From: Gibbula magus
Lineage: Eukaryota > Mollusca > Gastropoda > Trochida > Trochidae
Assembly (NCBI GenBank): GCA_936450465.1
Contig: OW388294.1
Span: 72,344,622 to 72,408,621, forward strand
Reading direction: 5' to 3'
DNA length: 64,000 nt
The notes below the pieces were generated by a model that had not been told where the DNA came from, made no database searches, and was given only the letters and a program-made list of their open reading frames with translations. This document shows, one piece after another, positions 38,501 to 50,500 of this stretch (its first letter is position 1; the number at the start of each line of letters is the position of its first letter). The translations under genes were made by a program, and so were the position numbers.

Positions 38501-41500
38501 ATTTATAATTTATTCAATAAGTAGAAACTCATAACTATAAACTCCAATTTAATTCATTAAAAACACTTCCTGTTTACATTAGAGATGGCCTTGAAATTTC
38601 AGTCTCTGTGCAAATCCACCAATGGCTATCCTTTTCATCTTGTGTAAAATGGGGCCCGGTTTGGATTGGACTATCTTAAAATCTGTTCGGACATTCGGAA
38701 AATCATTGACAGACAAGTCACTAATGCTGATTATTATTCGCAGAGATGAGAAGCTCTTTACTAATGCAGATAAAGACAATGGTCAAGTAAACCACGATGA
38801 CGGAACAAGATTACGGACACAATAAATGGGAACGGTGAAATGGAAGAGCCACTTGAGTTTTCATTTCCATTAAAAACAATTCTAGAAGTAAAAGACACTG
38901 AAGCACTGAGTTCCGTTCTCTGGTAAGTTTACAACAATGTAGATACTCAAAACAACCCACAGAATTAGATAGTTAAACGAGACTTACCTTGGGAAGTTGA
39001 AGTTTGACTGTAGTTCTATCAGCAAATCTATAGTAGTGGAGGGATTACATGAGATTGCAATGCGCATGCGCCAGTCAGAGTTTAAAGTTATAGTTCGAGT
39101 GTGTATCAGAACCCAAGATTATGTAATACCATTTTTTGGGTGGGATTTACTTATGGGAGGGCATGTAATCCCTCCGTTACTATAGATTAGCTGATAGAAC
39201 TACAGTCAAACTTCAACTTCCCAAGGTAAGTCTCGTTTAACTATCTAATTCTATCAGCTAATCTCGTAATGTTCGAGATTCCATGAGATTTTAAAGCCTG
39301 ATATACACTCGACATATCCAGAGTCACCTTTGGGTTCCATCATAGCAAAACAAGAACATGTTTATGAAACCAAAGTTTAATTATTTCAAGCATGTTGTAA
39401 GGCACTTAGATGTATATGTCAAATCTGGAATATTTCAGAGTTACTGTGTCAACACAGCATTGTCAAAGTGGGCACTCGTCTCAATGAGAGGTTTCTGATA
39501 AAACCTTGCAAATGTCTTGTGCGAGGTCCAGTCCGCTTTATCCAGTATATCCGCAACTGGTACACATGCCTTAGAAGCAGCAGACGTTGAAGCTGCTCTA
39601 ACACTGTGAGGTTTAAACACACTGACATCAATACCCGATCTAGATAAACCAGCCTTGATCCATCTGGACACAGTATCCCTACACACTGGTTGGTGTGGTC
39701 TAATATAGGCTATCACGAGTTTGGTAACAGTTCCTCTTAGATTCCTAGTTCTCTTGATATAAGCTCTCAGAGTCGTTACCACACATAAACACTTGTCATG
39801 AGGATATGTCCTAAGAGTCATTGGTTTAGGCAGTCGACCAGGACGCGACTGTTTCAAAAGTTGGTCAAACTGAAAAGTGTATTCTGTCTTTGCAGAATCA
39901 TGATGCATGTTTGATAAATCTAATAAATGAATTATCTGTCCTCTCTGGGCTGTGACTAGAGAAAGTAATAAAACAAGTTTAATTGACAAATCTTTCAAAG
40001 AAAGAAACTTGTGTGGAAAAAGTTTTCCAATGAAAGATAACACAGATTTCACACTCCAAATCTCAGAGTAACGTGGTTTTGGTGGTTTCAACTGAAAAAT
40101 ACCTTTCAGAAATCTACAGACCACTGGGTGGGATCCACATGGCTGATTATCCAAGAACACAAACGTAGACAGAGCACATCTTGCTGTGTGTATAGAATTA
40201 TAACCCAGGTTCATGTTCATTAAATGCACAAAGAAATCCAACACCTGTCCTAGATGCGGTCGATATAAATCAATCTGTCTTTCACGACAAAACAACTTCC
40301 ACTTCCGGACGTAAGAAGCATACTGTTTCCTTGTTGTCTTACGCCAGGAACTGATGATAACACTGGTTGCCTCAGCAGAAATTCCTCTGTCCGAGTAGGA
40401 TTTCCTGATAGTCGGAAGGCTGTCAGGTTCAGCCGTCTGGTCAGCAAGTGCGGTCTCCCGTCTGGGGAAGTTACCAACTTCGGAGTTTTCTCCAACAGGA
40501 CTGGCCTACAACAAATGAGATTAATTAGTTGTGAAAACCAAGATTGTGTAGGCCATAAAGGCGCTATTACTAGAGCCTCGACTTGATCTGTCATGATTTT
40601 CTTTAAGCATTTAGACAGTAGGCAAAATGGGGGAAAACAGTAACACAATTCCCCGGTCCACAACAAATTAAAAGCATCTATAGCCTCAGCTTCTGGTTCT
40701 GGCTTCCAACTTACAAACCGAGGAAGCTTTTTGTTCAATCTAGATGCAAACATGTCAATAGATGGCAAAAATTTAAAATGTTCTGTTAAAGATTGAAAAA
40801 CTGACATGTCTAGAGACCATTCAGTTCTGTCAGAAAACTTTCGAGAGGCTTTATCTGCTTCAACATTGTCTACTCCTGGCACATGAGATATAGTTAACCA
40901 AATATCTCTGTCTCTGCACCACAACCAAATTCGTTTTGTGAGGTCATTACAAGCTTGAGATTTTGATCCTCCCATAGCTTGCAAATACACAACAGCAGTT
41001 GTGTTGTCACAAAAAACATGAATGTTTTTGTTAAGGAAAGATTCGGTTAACGAAAATGCCTGCAAAGAGAGATATATGGCCTTCAGTTCAAGAACATTAA
41101 TGTGAAGTTCTCTTTCTTGAGGTGACCAGCGACCACCTATAGACTGACCATTCATATGTCCGCCCCAGCCATCAAGGCTAGCATCAGTATTCATCTGAAA
41201 ATCTGTAGTTCTGTCATTTTCCATGGATTTTTCTGATCTTAAAATATTTTGTTTCCACCAGTAGATTTCCTCCTTAGCTTTCTCTGACAATATCATAACT
41301 GCATCAAAGTCTCCATAATTGACCTGAAGAGCTTTCGATTTTTCACTTTCCAACTGTCTATAGAATAATGGACCAAATGGAACAGCATGAAAACTCGATA
41401 CAATGAGTCCCAAAAGTTGAGCAACTGATCGTATTGTATGCTCCTTCTTAGCTAGTAAGGAATTACACTTATCCAAAAGCACATGTCCTTTATCATCAGG

Positions 41501-44500
41501 TAATGAAACTGTCATGTTTTCAGAGTCCACATAAAACCCAAGAAACTTAATTTTTGTAGATGGTATCAGGACTGACTTTTCCAAATTAATAGAAAAACCC
41601 AATGACTTGAAAACTTTTGTCATGTATGTCAGAGAAATACTACATGCTTCACTTGTCTGTCCTTGAACATACGAGTCATCAATATACCCGAGACAAGAAT
41701 GACCTACACATCTAAAATGTGCATATACTGGTTTGAGACACTTTGTAAATACACGAGATGCAGAAGCTAAGCCGTTTGGCATGCATGTAAATTGGTACAG
41801 GGTACCCTTCCACCTAAACCTGAGATACTTCCTATGAGAAGCATGTACACTGACTGAGTAGTATGCATCAGATAGATCAACTGATCCCATAAATACATTT
41901 TGAAAGATCATAGTTTGAACATTCTGAAAACTTTCCATTTTGAAATGGTGATATTGAACATATTCATTTAATTTCTTTAAGTTCAGTATGAGTCTGTATT
42001 TTCCACTGCTCTTTTTCCTAATAAAGATGTTGGACACAAACTGTCCTTCACTATCATTTGTCTGTTCAATCACATTTTGTGATAAAAGATCTTGAACCTT
42101 CTCACTAATGATTTCACTCTCTTCATAATTACATCTTATTTCATGTGGTTCAGATATTTGTTTCGGTTTTCCGTTGAATTCAATATGAAAACCTTTTACT
42201 GTGTCTAAAATGAAAGGGTCAGATGTAAGTTTCTGCCACTCATGTATACACAAAGATAAACCACCAGCAATGAAAACATTGTTATCAGAGAATAAATGAT
42301 ACTGACCTACCTGGCCGTTGCTTGTAGCCGGGTCAGATGCACTCACTTCCTCCCCCCCCCCCCCCCCCTCGTCTTTCGGAGGTCGGCTTGTTCCAGTTCC
42401 CGCGACCTCTGCCGCCTAAAAAATTCCCATAGTGGTCGTATAGGGGCAACATTGCTCTTCCAAGACCTCGACCTCTGCTCCGGAAGCGAAACCCAGAGTG
42501 GTATGGATTGAATCTGCGAAAGCGAGAGGGAAAACCACGCCCCCTACCAGTGATGGGGCCTGTCACTTTGTTACCCAGCCGGGTTGCCATAGAAATGTCC
42601 TGTAGACTTTTAGAAATGTCATCTCCAAAGAGAAATTCTGAATTGACAGCAGCACTTGGAGCACACATAGCTTTGTATTCCTCATTCAGATTAGGCCTTA
42701 TCAGTTCTTTCCGTCTCAGGTTCATGTTTCGGTTACTGTAAGCAGACAATGTCAGAGAGTCACTCAAGTCCGAAACTATTTGTGTAAACAAATCATCCGG
42801 AATTTCCTGCTTTTTTTGTGGAAAGAATGTTGAGAGTAGCCACCACTGATGTCGTAGATTTTATCAGTCCATTTTGTGCCTTTTGCATTCTAACGTCCAT
42901 GGAACGAGTGTCTGGCGAAAGTGTGTTCCAAATTAATTTGTTGACATGTGGCGTGTTCAAGTCGGGACAATTTTCCGGTCTTTTAATGTCTTTCATCTTC
43001 TGAATAACTTCAGTGTCATCAAAGTTAGAGTCAAACATTCTCTTGACAAGGCCTGCCAGTTTAGGGTTTATTTTGTCTCCATCTTCGCATGGCAATGGAA
43101 GATTTTCTTTTATCAGATCTATCACACAGTCTGCACCGGAAATATTCCCTGTCTCGTAAGCATGCGCAGATGGCATATCCGTTTCGTTCGCCTGTTTCAA
43201 CAGTTCGTTAGCGACGAAATTCATTTGATTTGGGACACTTGTATCCTTTGAACGAGAAAAAGGCATTTGGCTTGGTTCAATATAATCCTCAGGATCATAA
43301 TCAAATTCTTTTTTTTTTTTTGTAAATGTTTTTATTCACTTCAGTTGGATACAATCAATGGTGGGTACAATTAAGATGGAAAACAAGACTTTATGACATA
43401 ATAGAAATAAACAGATGACAAAGTATATTTTACAATCAGCATTCGGAATAGAGAATAGATATGAAAAGATTTATCCCTCATAGGTGATCGGCATTCATTA
43501 AATCAAATGTTTAAAGGATATCTTTGAGACACATCCATTTTCTATCGAAAGAATTCATGTTAAAATTTTTCCGTGCAATATATTTCTCGATGTCAAAAAC
43601 ATCTTTTAAAATCTTTGTAAATATTGTAAAGTTTGGTTTCAAACGTTTGATATTCATAACAAATATATGACGTTTAGCTAACAATATTATGTGATTTAGC
43701 AAGTTGCTATTGGTTGCACAGAATAATATATCCAGTGTTGAAATTTCGAATTTTTGATTGAGTGATCTGCTAAAGAAGTTGGCGATTTCGTTCCAAAACA
43801 TTCGAATGATTGGGCATTCCAAATATACATGGTAAATATTCTCACTTGCTCCACATGATTCACATATATCATTATCAACTAGTTTCATTTTTAACAACTC
43901 CCGTTTCGTATAGATGGCTCTGTGGATAAACTTGTATTGGAATTCCAAAAGCTTAGTATCTTTGGTTGATTGTCTATATTTCAAAAATGTTGAATTCCAA
44001 TTGATTAAATCGTTTAATTCGTTTCGCCATTTGTTGCATACGTTCGGTAATGTACCTGTTGCATCAGATATAAGATTGTCATAAAATAATCTTGATCCCT
44101 TTACAGGAGCAATAAGATCATTCCAAGGAGAATCAAGTTGCATATCCCTTATGGTTGACAAGTCAAATGAGCGAATGACATCTTTCCATTTTCTTGGAAT
44201 ACTAAGGATGACTCCATTAAGATCAAGCACTGTGCCTTTAACATCATATTTTGTTTTGATTTCTGCAAATGTTAAGAATTCATGATCTTTGCCTTGTTTG
44301 AGCCAGTTATTGATGATCAGATTTGGATTGCAACTCTGGTGATTTAACCAGAGAGGTTGCATACGTATTTCATTAATATTATCATTGACTACATGACATT
44401 TGATATACCTATGCCAAGCATCGAGTGCATCTTTCCAAAAGGGGTTTCGTGGTTTGTATTTTTTATTGATGTTAGCTCCTACCTGGGGAATATATCTAAT

Positions 44501-47500
44501 GGGAAAACCGGCTAGGTTATAGTCGTTTGACCTCGAAACGTATTTCTTCAAGCAAGAGATTTTCAATGCATCAATAAATGATTTGATGTCAACCATCCTT
44601 AGACCACCATCTTCATATTTTCGCATTAAGTTTATTCGTTTTATTTTGTCTCTCTTTCCGTCCCAGATAAAGTTGAAAAATAATCTGTTCAAGTTTGTTA
44701 TAAAATCTGTAGTGGGATTTGGAAGAGAAGCAAAAATATGAACAATAGTAGATAAAGCCAATGTTTTTATAACAGTTATTTTTTCCTATCATGGTTAAAT
44801 GTCGTTTTTTCCAGTTCAAAAGAATTCTTTTTATGTTTTCTAGTCTTTTTTTGTATTGATCACCCAAAGGTTTTCTAAATTTGCATTCAATTTTATTCCC
44901 AGAACTTCAAAGTTTTCCTTATGCCAGTCTAGATTATAATCAGTGGATAAAGTTATATCACTGCCAGCCATTGTTCCAAGCCAAACTGCTTTGGTTTTGT
45001 CCATATTTATTTTAAGACCAGACATGTGATAAAATGTTATGAGTGTCTTCATGGCTTCATTAAGAGAGGTATCCGAACCATCTAAGAATAATTCCGTATC
45101 GTCGGCGTATTGACCAATGATATATTCAATTTCGTTGAGGAGAATGCCTTTTATATTTTCATTATTTCTTATCATTATTCCAAGTATTTCAGCGACAAAT
45201 AGGAATAAATACGGAGAAATAGGATCGCCCTGTCTACACCCTCGTTCATTTTCAAAAAATGTTGATAGATGTCCATTTTGAACAATACATGACGAAGAAT
45301 TTGTTATAAGAATATTCACCCATTTTTGCATGTTATTGCCAAATCCAAATTTATCCAATACCATCATTACAAATTTTTTTGAGACTGTATCAAACGCTTT
45401 TTCAAAGTCAATCAGAATCAGTAAACCTTTTTTGTTTTGTAGTTTAGTTTCGTACATGATGTCGTACAGAAGTCGAATGTTTTCTGTAATGCATCTGCCT
45501 GGGATAAAACCCGTTTGATTTTCGTGAATAAGAGTATCTAGGGTCTTGTTCAGCCTGTTAGTAATACAGGTACTAATAATCTTATACAGAGCATTAAGGA
45601 GAGAAATGGGACGCCAGTTTTTGAGAAAACGTCTATCTTTTCCTTGTTTGGGTATACATGTGATCACACCTCTATTCATTGTTATTGTAAGGGCATTTAG
45701 CTTAAATGTTTACTTTACATACCGATGAACCCATATTTTGAGATCTTTCCAAAAAAACTTAAAAAATTATATAGGAAAACCGTCTTACCCTGGGCTTTTG
45801 TTATTTTTCATTGATTTCACAGCAAGCGCAATTTCATCAAGACTAATATCGCGTTCTAGTTCATATGACTGATCCTTGCTTAAAGAAGGAGTTTCAATAT
45901 TTTGTAATAAATCTTTACTTTCGTCGTCCATTTCCTTATTTGATTTATAAAGGCGTTCGTAAAACATCTTCTGTTCTTTTAATATTGCAGTTCCCTCTAT
46001 TATTTCAGAACCATCGTCCATTATGAGGGAATTAATGAGTTTATTTGTATAGTTTCTATTTTCTAAATGGCAAAAGTAATTTGTGGGCTTCTCACCCTCT
46101 TCGTACCATTGAATTCTATTGCGAATCTGTATTCCTTTTATTTCTTCTTCTTTAAGTTGTTCTAATTCAATTTTCTCTTTAGATAAATTTGAGAGAAGGG
46201 TTTCATCGACATTTTGGAAATCTTTTCTTATTTCATCTTCTAATTGACATATATTCTCTTCCAGTTGTTTACATTTATCAATCCTTGACTTCTTAAGATA
46301 CGACGAATATGAGATCGATTTACCCCTTACTTTCATTAAAAAAGTTTCCAAAAACAGCGTGTCATTAATTGTTAGTGGTAGATCTGCATCTCCAATCTCA
46401 TCTATTTCGTCAACAGTATACTTAGGGTGTGCGTATTCATGCTTAGTATTCTTTAGTAATTCAATAACTGATTCTATATATTCTTCGCGTCTTAATAATG
46501 ATGTGTTAAATTTCCAATAGCCACGTCCCTTTTCTTTACTTTTCTGTGTTGATAAAGATAGGGCTACTGCAGAGTGATCACTTTTATAGCCAGGTAATAT
46601 TTGTATATTTGTGCCTATGTTAAAAAGGTCTTCTGTTACTAGAAAGAAATCAAGTCTAGCTTGTTGTCGAGGGTTTCTTTTCCACCATGTATATTGCCTA
46701 TTATCAATATTTACCTCTCTCCATGCGTCTAATAAATTCAAAGTTTCTATGTTGTCCAAAACAATTTGACGGGCCTTAGGATTGTTAATATTCTTATAAT
46801 TTTCTAGGTCTAACGAAGGATCTAAAACAAGGTTCCAGTCTCCACAAATTACAATTGAATCATTATCCATACCTATAATGTTGCTAAATAAGTCTTTGTA
46901 AAAAGACGGGGAGTCCAAATTGGGTCCATATAGATTAGTAAGAGTAAGTCTAATACCGTCAATCGTTATATCCAAAATAATGTAATTCCCATTTTCATCT
47001 TTAGCAATCTTATGTATTTCATAATCAAAAGTATTGGTTAATAAAATGGCTACTCCTCTCGAGTTTGATTTAAAGGGTGCAATTACACAATCTAATCCCC
47101 ATTCATTTTTCATTACATTCTCCTGTTCTGTCGAAATATGGATATCCTGAAGACATATGATAGAGAATTTCTTCTTCTTGTATATATTCATAACTTCTTT
47201 ACGTTTTCTTTTATCGGCTAAACCTCTGCAGTTGGCTGACACAATGTTAATTTTTTTAAAGGACTCCATGACTAGTATTCACAAATAGTACCCTATACAT
47301 AAGTTGTTTTCCAGAAGTGATTATTGTATCCAAGTGAGTTTTTTTGTATTTAAATATAACAAAAGAAAGAAAAGATAAAAGTTTTTTTTTTTTATTTTTT
47401 TTTTTTTTTATAATCAAATTCTTGATAATCCTGGAATTGACCGCATCATGTGGGAAGTCATCGAGTCGCTGCTCGAATGTTGACATTCGATCTTCCATGT

Positions 47501-50500
47501 CGCCTCGCATTTTGCGAAGTTCTTCAATGACCATGGAATTAGACGTTTCGTCTGGTTTACTGCTTGTACTCGGTTTTTGAGAGGAACTTTTCCCCGATTT
47601 TTTACTGCTTTTAGTGGGTTTAGTACTCCCCGATATTTCTTCACCGTCTTTGCAAGGGCTTGTCAATGCCGCCTCGGCCATGCTTGATTTTGAACCACGC
47701 ACGTGGTGATAATTATTTTGATCAAATTATTGATTTTTAACGTAGGCCTGGACCTAATTATTATGAAATTAGTCAATTAAAGTGTAATTATACACTATGA
47801 AACGTAATTGTACGTTTGTATAGTTCAATTATGAACAAATATGTCTCGAAATTGAGAAATGAATTTGTGAGGAATTATCCAAACGTCTGACTTCGCTGAA
47901 AGCGTCGTTGGCACTGACTGGCGCATGCGCATTTGCAATCTCATGGAATCTCGAACATTACGAGATTAGCTGATAGAACTACAATACAAAACAAGTGATT
48001 TAACTTTTAATTGAATATTTGATATCATAATTTCTGTAAGTCAATATTCCTGTCTGTAATTTATAATGATATGGTGATGGTATTATACTATAAGTATGTA
48101 TTAAACATTTCTCCCTGTATATCTCTGTGTATATTATCTTTAACTATAAGTGTGGATCTATCATATTGACCATTCTTCAGACCATCTTGGGTCTGTGATC
48201 TCAGAGTATCATTCTTTATTACCAAACTTGTCAAATGTCTGATATTCAAGAAATACAATAATTTATAATTAAATTTGTGCCATATTCCTTTTGCCCTCGT
48301 ATATTATATTGTGACTAATAAGTATTAATGTTTTAGGTCAGATACCTGAGCAGCCTGGGTTGCATTACACCTAGGAAATGGTGGGGAGAATTATGTCGGC
48401 CCTAATGAACACAGACCTGGCCCGCCAATACAATTGGACGGGACAGGGCACTCACAACAGGGAGGCCATGAGAACTTTGCGCATAACTACTGCAATACAA
48501 GGTTTGTGGTATATTTTTAAATCCCTTAGCCGGGCAAATATTCAGAAACAAATTCTAACGTGAGAGGATATCCTAACTTAATCATTGATACTAATTTGAT
48601 CCTAATTTAAGCTGCTGCAGTGAGTTTAGGACAGTTGTCCTATCGTTTTCCCGAAAGTTTGTTCATAGCATTAGCATATTCTAGCTCTGGGCAAATATAA
48701 GACTAGGAAATGTTCTCATTCGTTAATATATATGTTATGTTAGTGGAAATAAACCTGGCTTGGTACTTATTTGTTCACCACATTTGACACTATGAAACAA
48801 AATACTAGATATATTTGATTCTCCACTATGACAATCAGACATGCTATTTTCTGGTTTTAATCTGTGAATCGCTAGCATACGGACACTGTCTTAGAAAGGC
48901 TTTAGTGCCATGATGAATTTCCACTTTATTAGATGGACAGCTTAATGGGAGGTCTAGACATCATTTTGTTACAAATGAATGATAAAAATCACCGTGTAAA
49001 ATGTATATTTGGATTTGTTTGTGTGCAGAATTTCTAAATCCGAAATAAAACATAACCTTTTTCTGGAATAATTAGTTTTAAATGCACACAATTAATGTTA
49101 GAAAAAATAAAACTATTTCTATTTCCGAAAGAATAGCAATTTGATATTCCGATTGTGAAGAAATGCTATTAACATTAAATGCCCACAATAGTCCCGGTAG
49201 TCCAAAGCAAGTAACAATTTGCCTTGCTCGTAAAGAAATCGTTTGACTCAAAGTCAAAATTAGGCTATTCGGATTTTAAAATTTTATGAACATAGGTGCA
49301 CTTGACTACCTTGATAAGGTCATTGTTTACTTACTTACTTAGTTACTTTTCTTCTGCTATTTTACTAAACTTAGGATGTTTTCTTTCCTGAAATAGAGGC
49401 GTCAAGACACAAGGCAACTGAAGCCGAAATTGAGGCGACAGTGTGCCTTTGAATGATGTCGATCGGACAGAGGGGCTAAAAAAGAGAAACAGCGGAACAG
49501 AAAAAAAGTGAATTAATTTGCCTGTATTGATGATGACGAATTTCTGCACGAAAACGAAAATCAAATGACAAAATAATACTGTAGCTTAAGCACAAATCAA
49601 GAGTTCACCGTTTTATTATTCCCTAGATGTAAATGCCAAAAAATAGTTTGCAAAAATTACATTCTTCCCATAACTTCTAATCCTGCTAGAGCTGTCTGTT
49701 ATAGACTACATTTGAGGAAATTTAAATTAAATAACTATTAACTCTAAAATCTCGACATTAAGTGTCTCATTGTAGACTAAATCGTGATATATTTATGGTT
49801 CAATGACATATCTTCCATAAAAACATTGCATGTTTTGTTACATTTATTTTCACTACTTGTTTTATCTTTCAAGAGTCTTAGACTAGATGATTTGTCTCCC
49901 TCAGACCACTTGCTTACTTTGTGTGTTGTGCTTGTTAATGAACTTTTACCGCTGAGTTACTTCCCTTGTGTACATCGTCATCGTAAGGTCACAAGTGTCT
50001 ACACTTCTAAGGATTTTATCGTCTCAGTATCGTTTGCATTAATGGCTGCACCATGATTTTTTACCACTTCACTTCACTTCACTTCGCTATAGATCTACTT
50101 CACTGAACTTTGCTTATATGTCCTGTCAAACTGATGACTAAAATATGGATTAAATACAAGAGAGAAAATGAAGAACTTTGTTATTGACTTTGAAGATGTA
50201 TAGTGTGTTAAAAGGTTATACTACCTGTCTTTGGACAAAACATTGCATGTTGCCAGCTTCCTATTGATGGGCTCCAAATTTGTCACTTTGTTTTGCAGAG
50301 AAAGAATCGCAGAAAGTCAAGGCGCTGATGAAAGTCAGTGCCATCATGGATTCAGGGTCTGATTCAGAGTTTGAAGAGTTTTAAATCCACAATAATTTAC
50401 AGTTTTGAAAAAAAAATCATATAGTTATTTGAAATTTATTTCCTAATTTTTATCACCGTTATTTAAAAATAAATTATCCATTTGCTATTTTATTGTTTTT

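Larger units (their letters stand above)
42333..47681 (-). pseudogene. DIRS gag-like gene, frameshifted and split by a LINE
   Basis: The amino part starts at ATG 47681 (MAEAALTSPCKDGEEISG; Lys/Ser-rich, then a charged coiled-coil-like MVIEELRKMRGDMEDRM) and reaches the insertion at about 47423. The carboxyl part resumes at 43310 and ends at 42333 in an Arg/Gly-rich tail (GRGRGFPSRFRRF), likely RNA-binding. Breaks seen: the LINE insertion, a one-base frame change at an A-run near 42815, and a frame difference across the insertion implying an indel near 47440. It would coat element RNA (inference from position). Confidence 0.75.
38963..47983 (-). mobile_element. DIRS-order tyrosine-recombinase retrotransposon
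   Basis: Read on the minus strand, the order is right terminal repeat (47983-47913), gag (split by a LINE), RT/RNase H, YR, internal complementary region and left terminal repeat (39050-38963). There are no LTRs and no DDE integrase. The two outer ends are inverted (TGTAGTTCTATCAGC at both, and the GCGCATGCGCCAGTCAG block inside each). The internal region complements both ends, the hallmark of DIRS elements that replicate through circles and integrate by tyrosine recombinase without target duplication. Without the 4.1 kb LINE the element is ~4.9 kb, normal for the group. Confidence 0.9.
38815..50384 (+). pseudogene. DUF4806-domain gene, split by a DIRS element in its intron
   Basis: Three exon-like pieces. 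The first ends at about 38922 (EFSFPLKTILEVKDTEAL, GTAAGT donor). The second is 48337-48501 (acceptor TTTTAG; VRYLSSLGCIT, then after a frame change MVGRIMSALMNTDLARQYNW and TGQGTHN). The third is 50299-50384 (acceptor TTTTGCAG; EKESQKVKALMK, SDSEFEEF, stop). Exons 2 and 3 join in phase. These match the DUF4806 domain, of unknown function and common in fish and invertebrate uncharacterised proteins. The frameshift in exon 2 and the phase mismatch from exon 1 suggest a dead copy or a missing small exon. It lies between the Harbinger transposase and Myb-like parts, so it may be transposon cargo. Confidence 0.6.

Noticed and set aside
39449..39631. Alternative-frame ORF inside the tyrosine recombinase
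   Set aside because: Shadow frame of the recombinase catalytic region.
38963..47983. LTR retrotransposon or retrovirus-like provirus
   Set aside because: No LTRs, protease or DDE integrase; tyrosine recombinase and internal complementary region identify DIRS.
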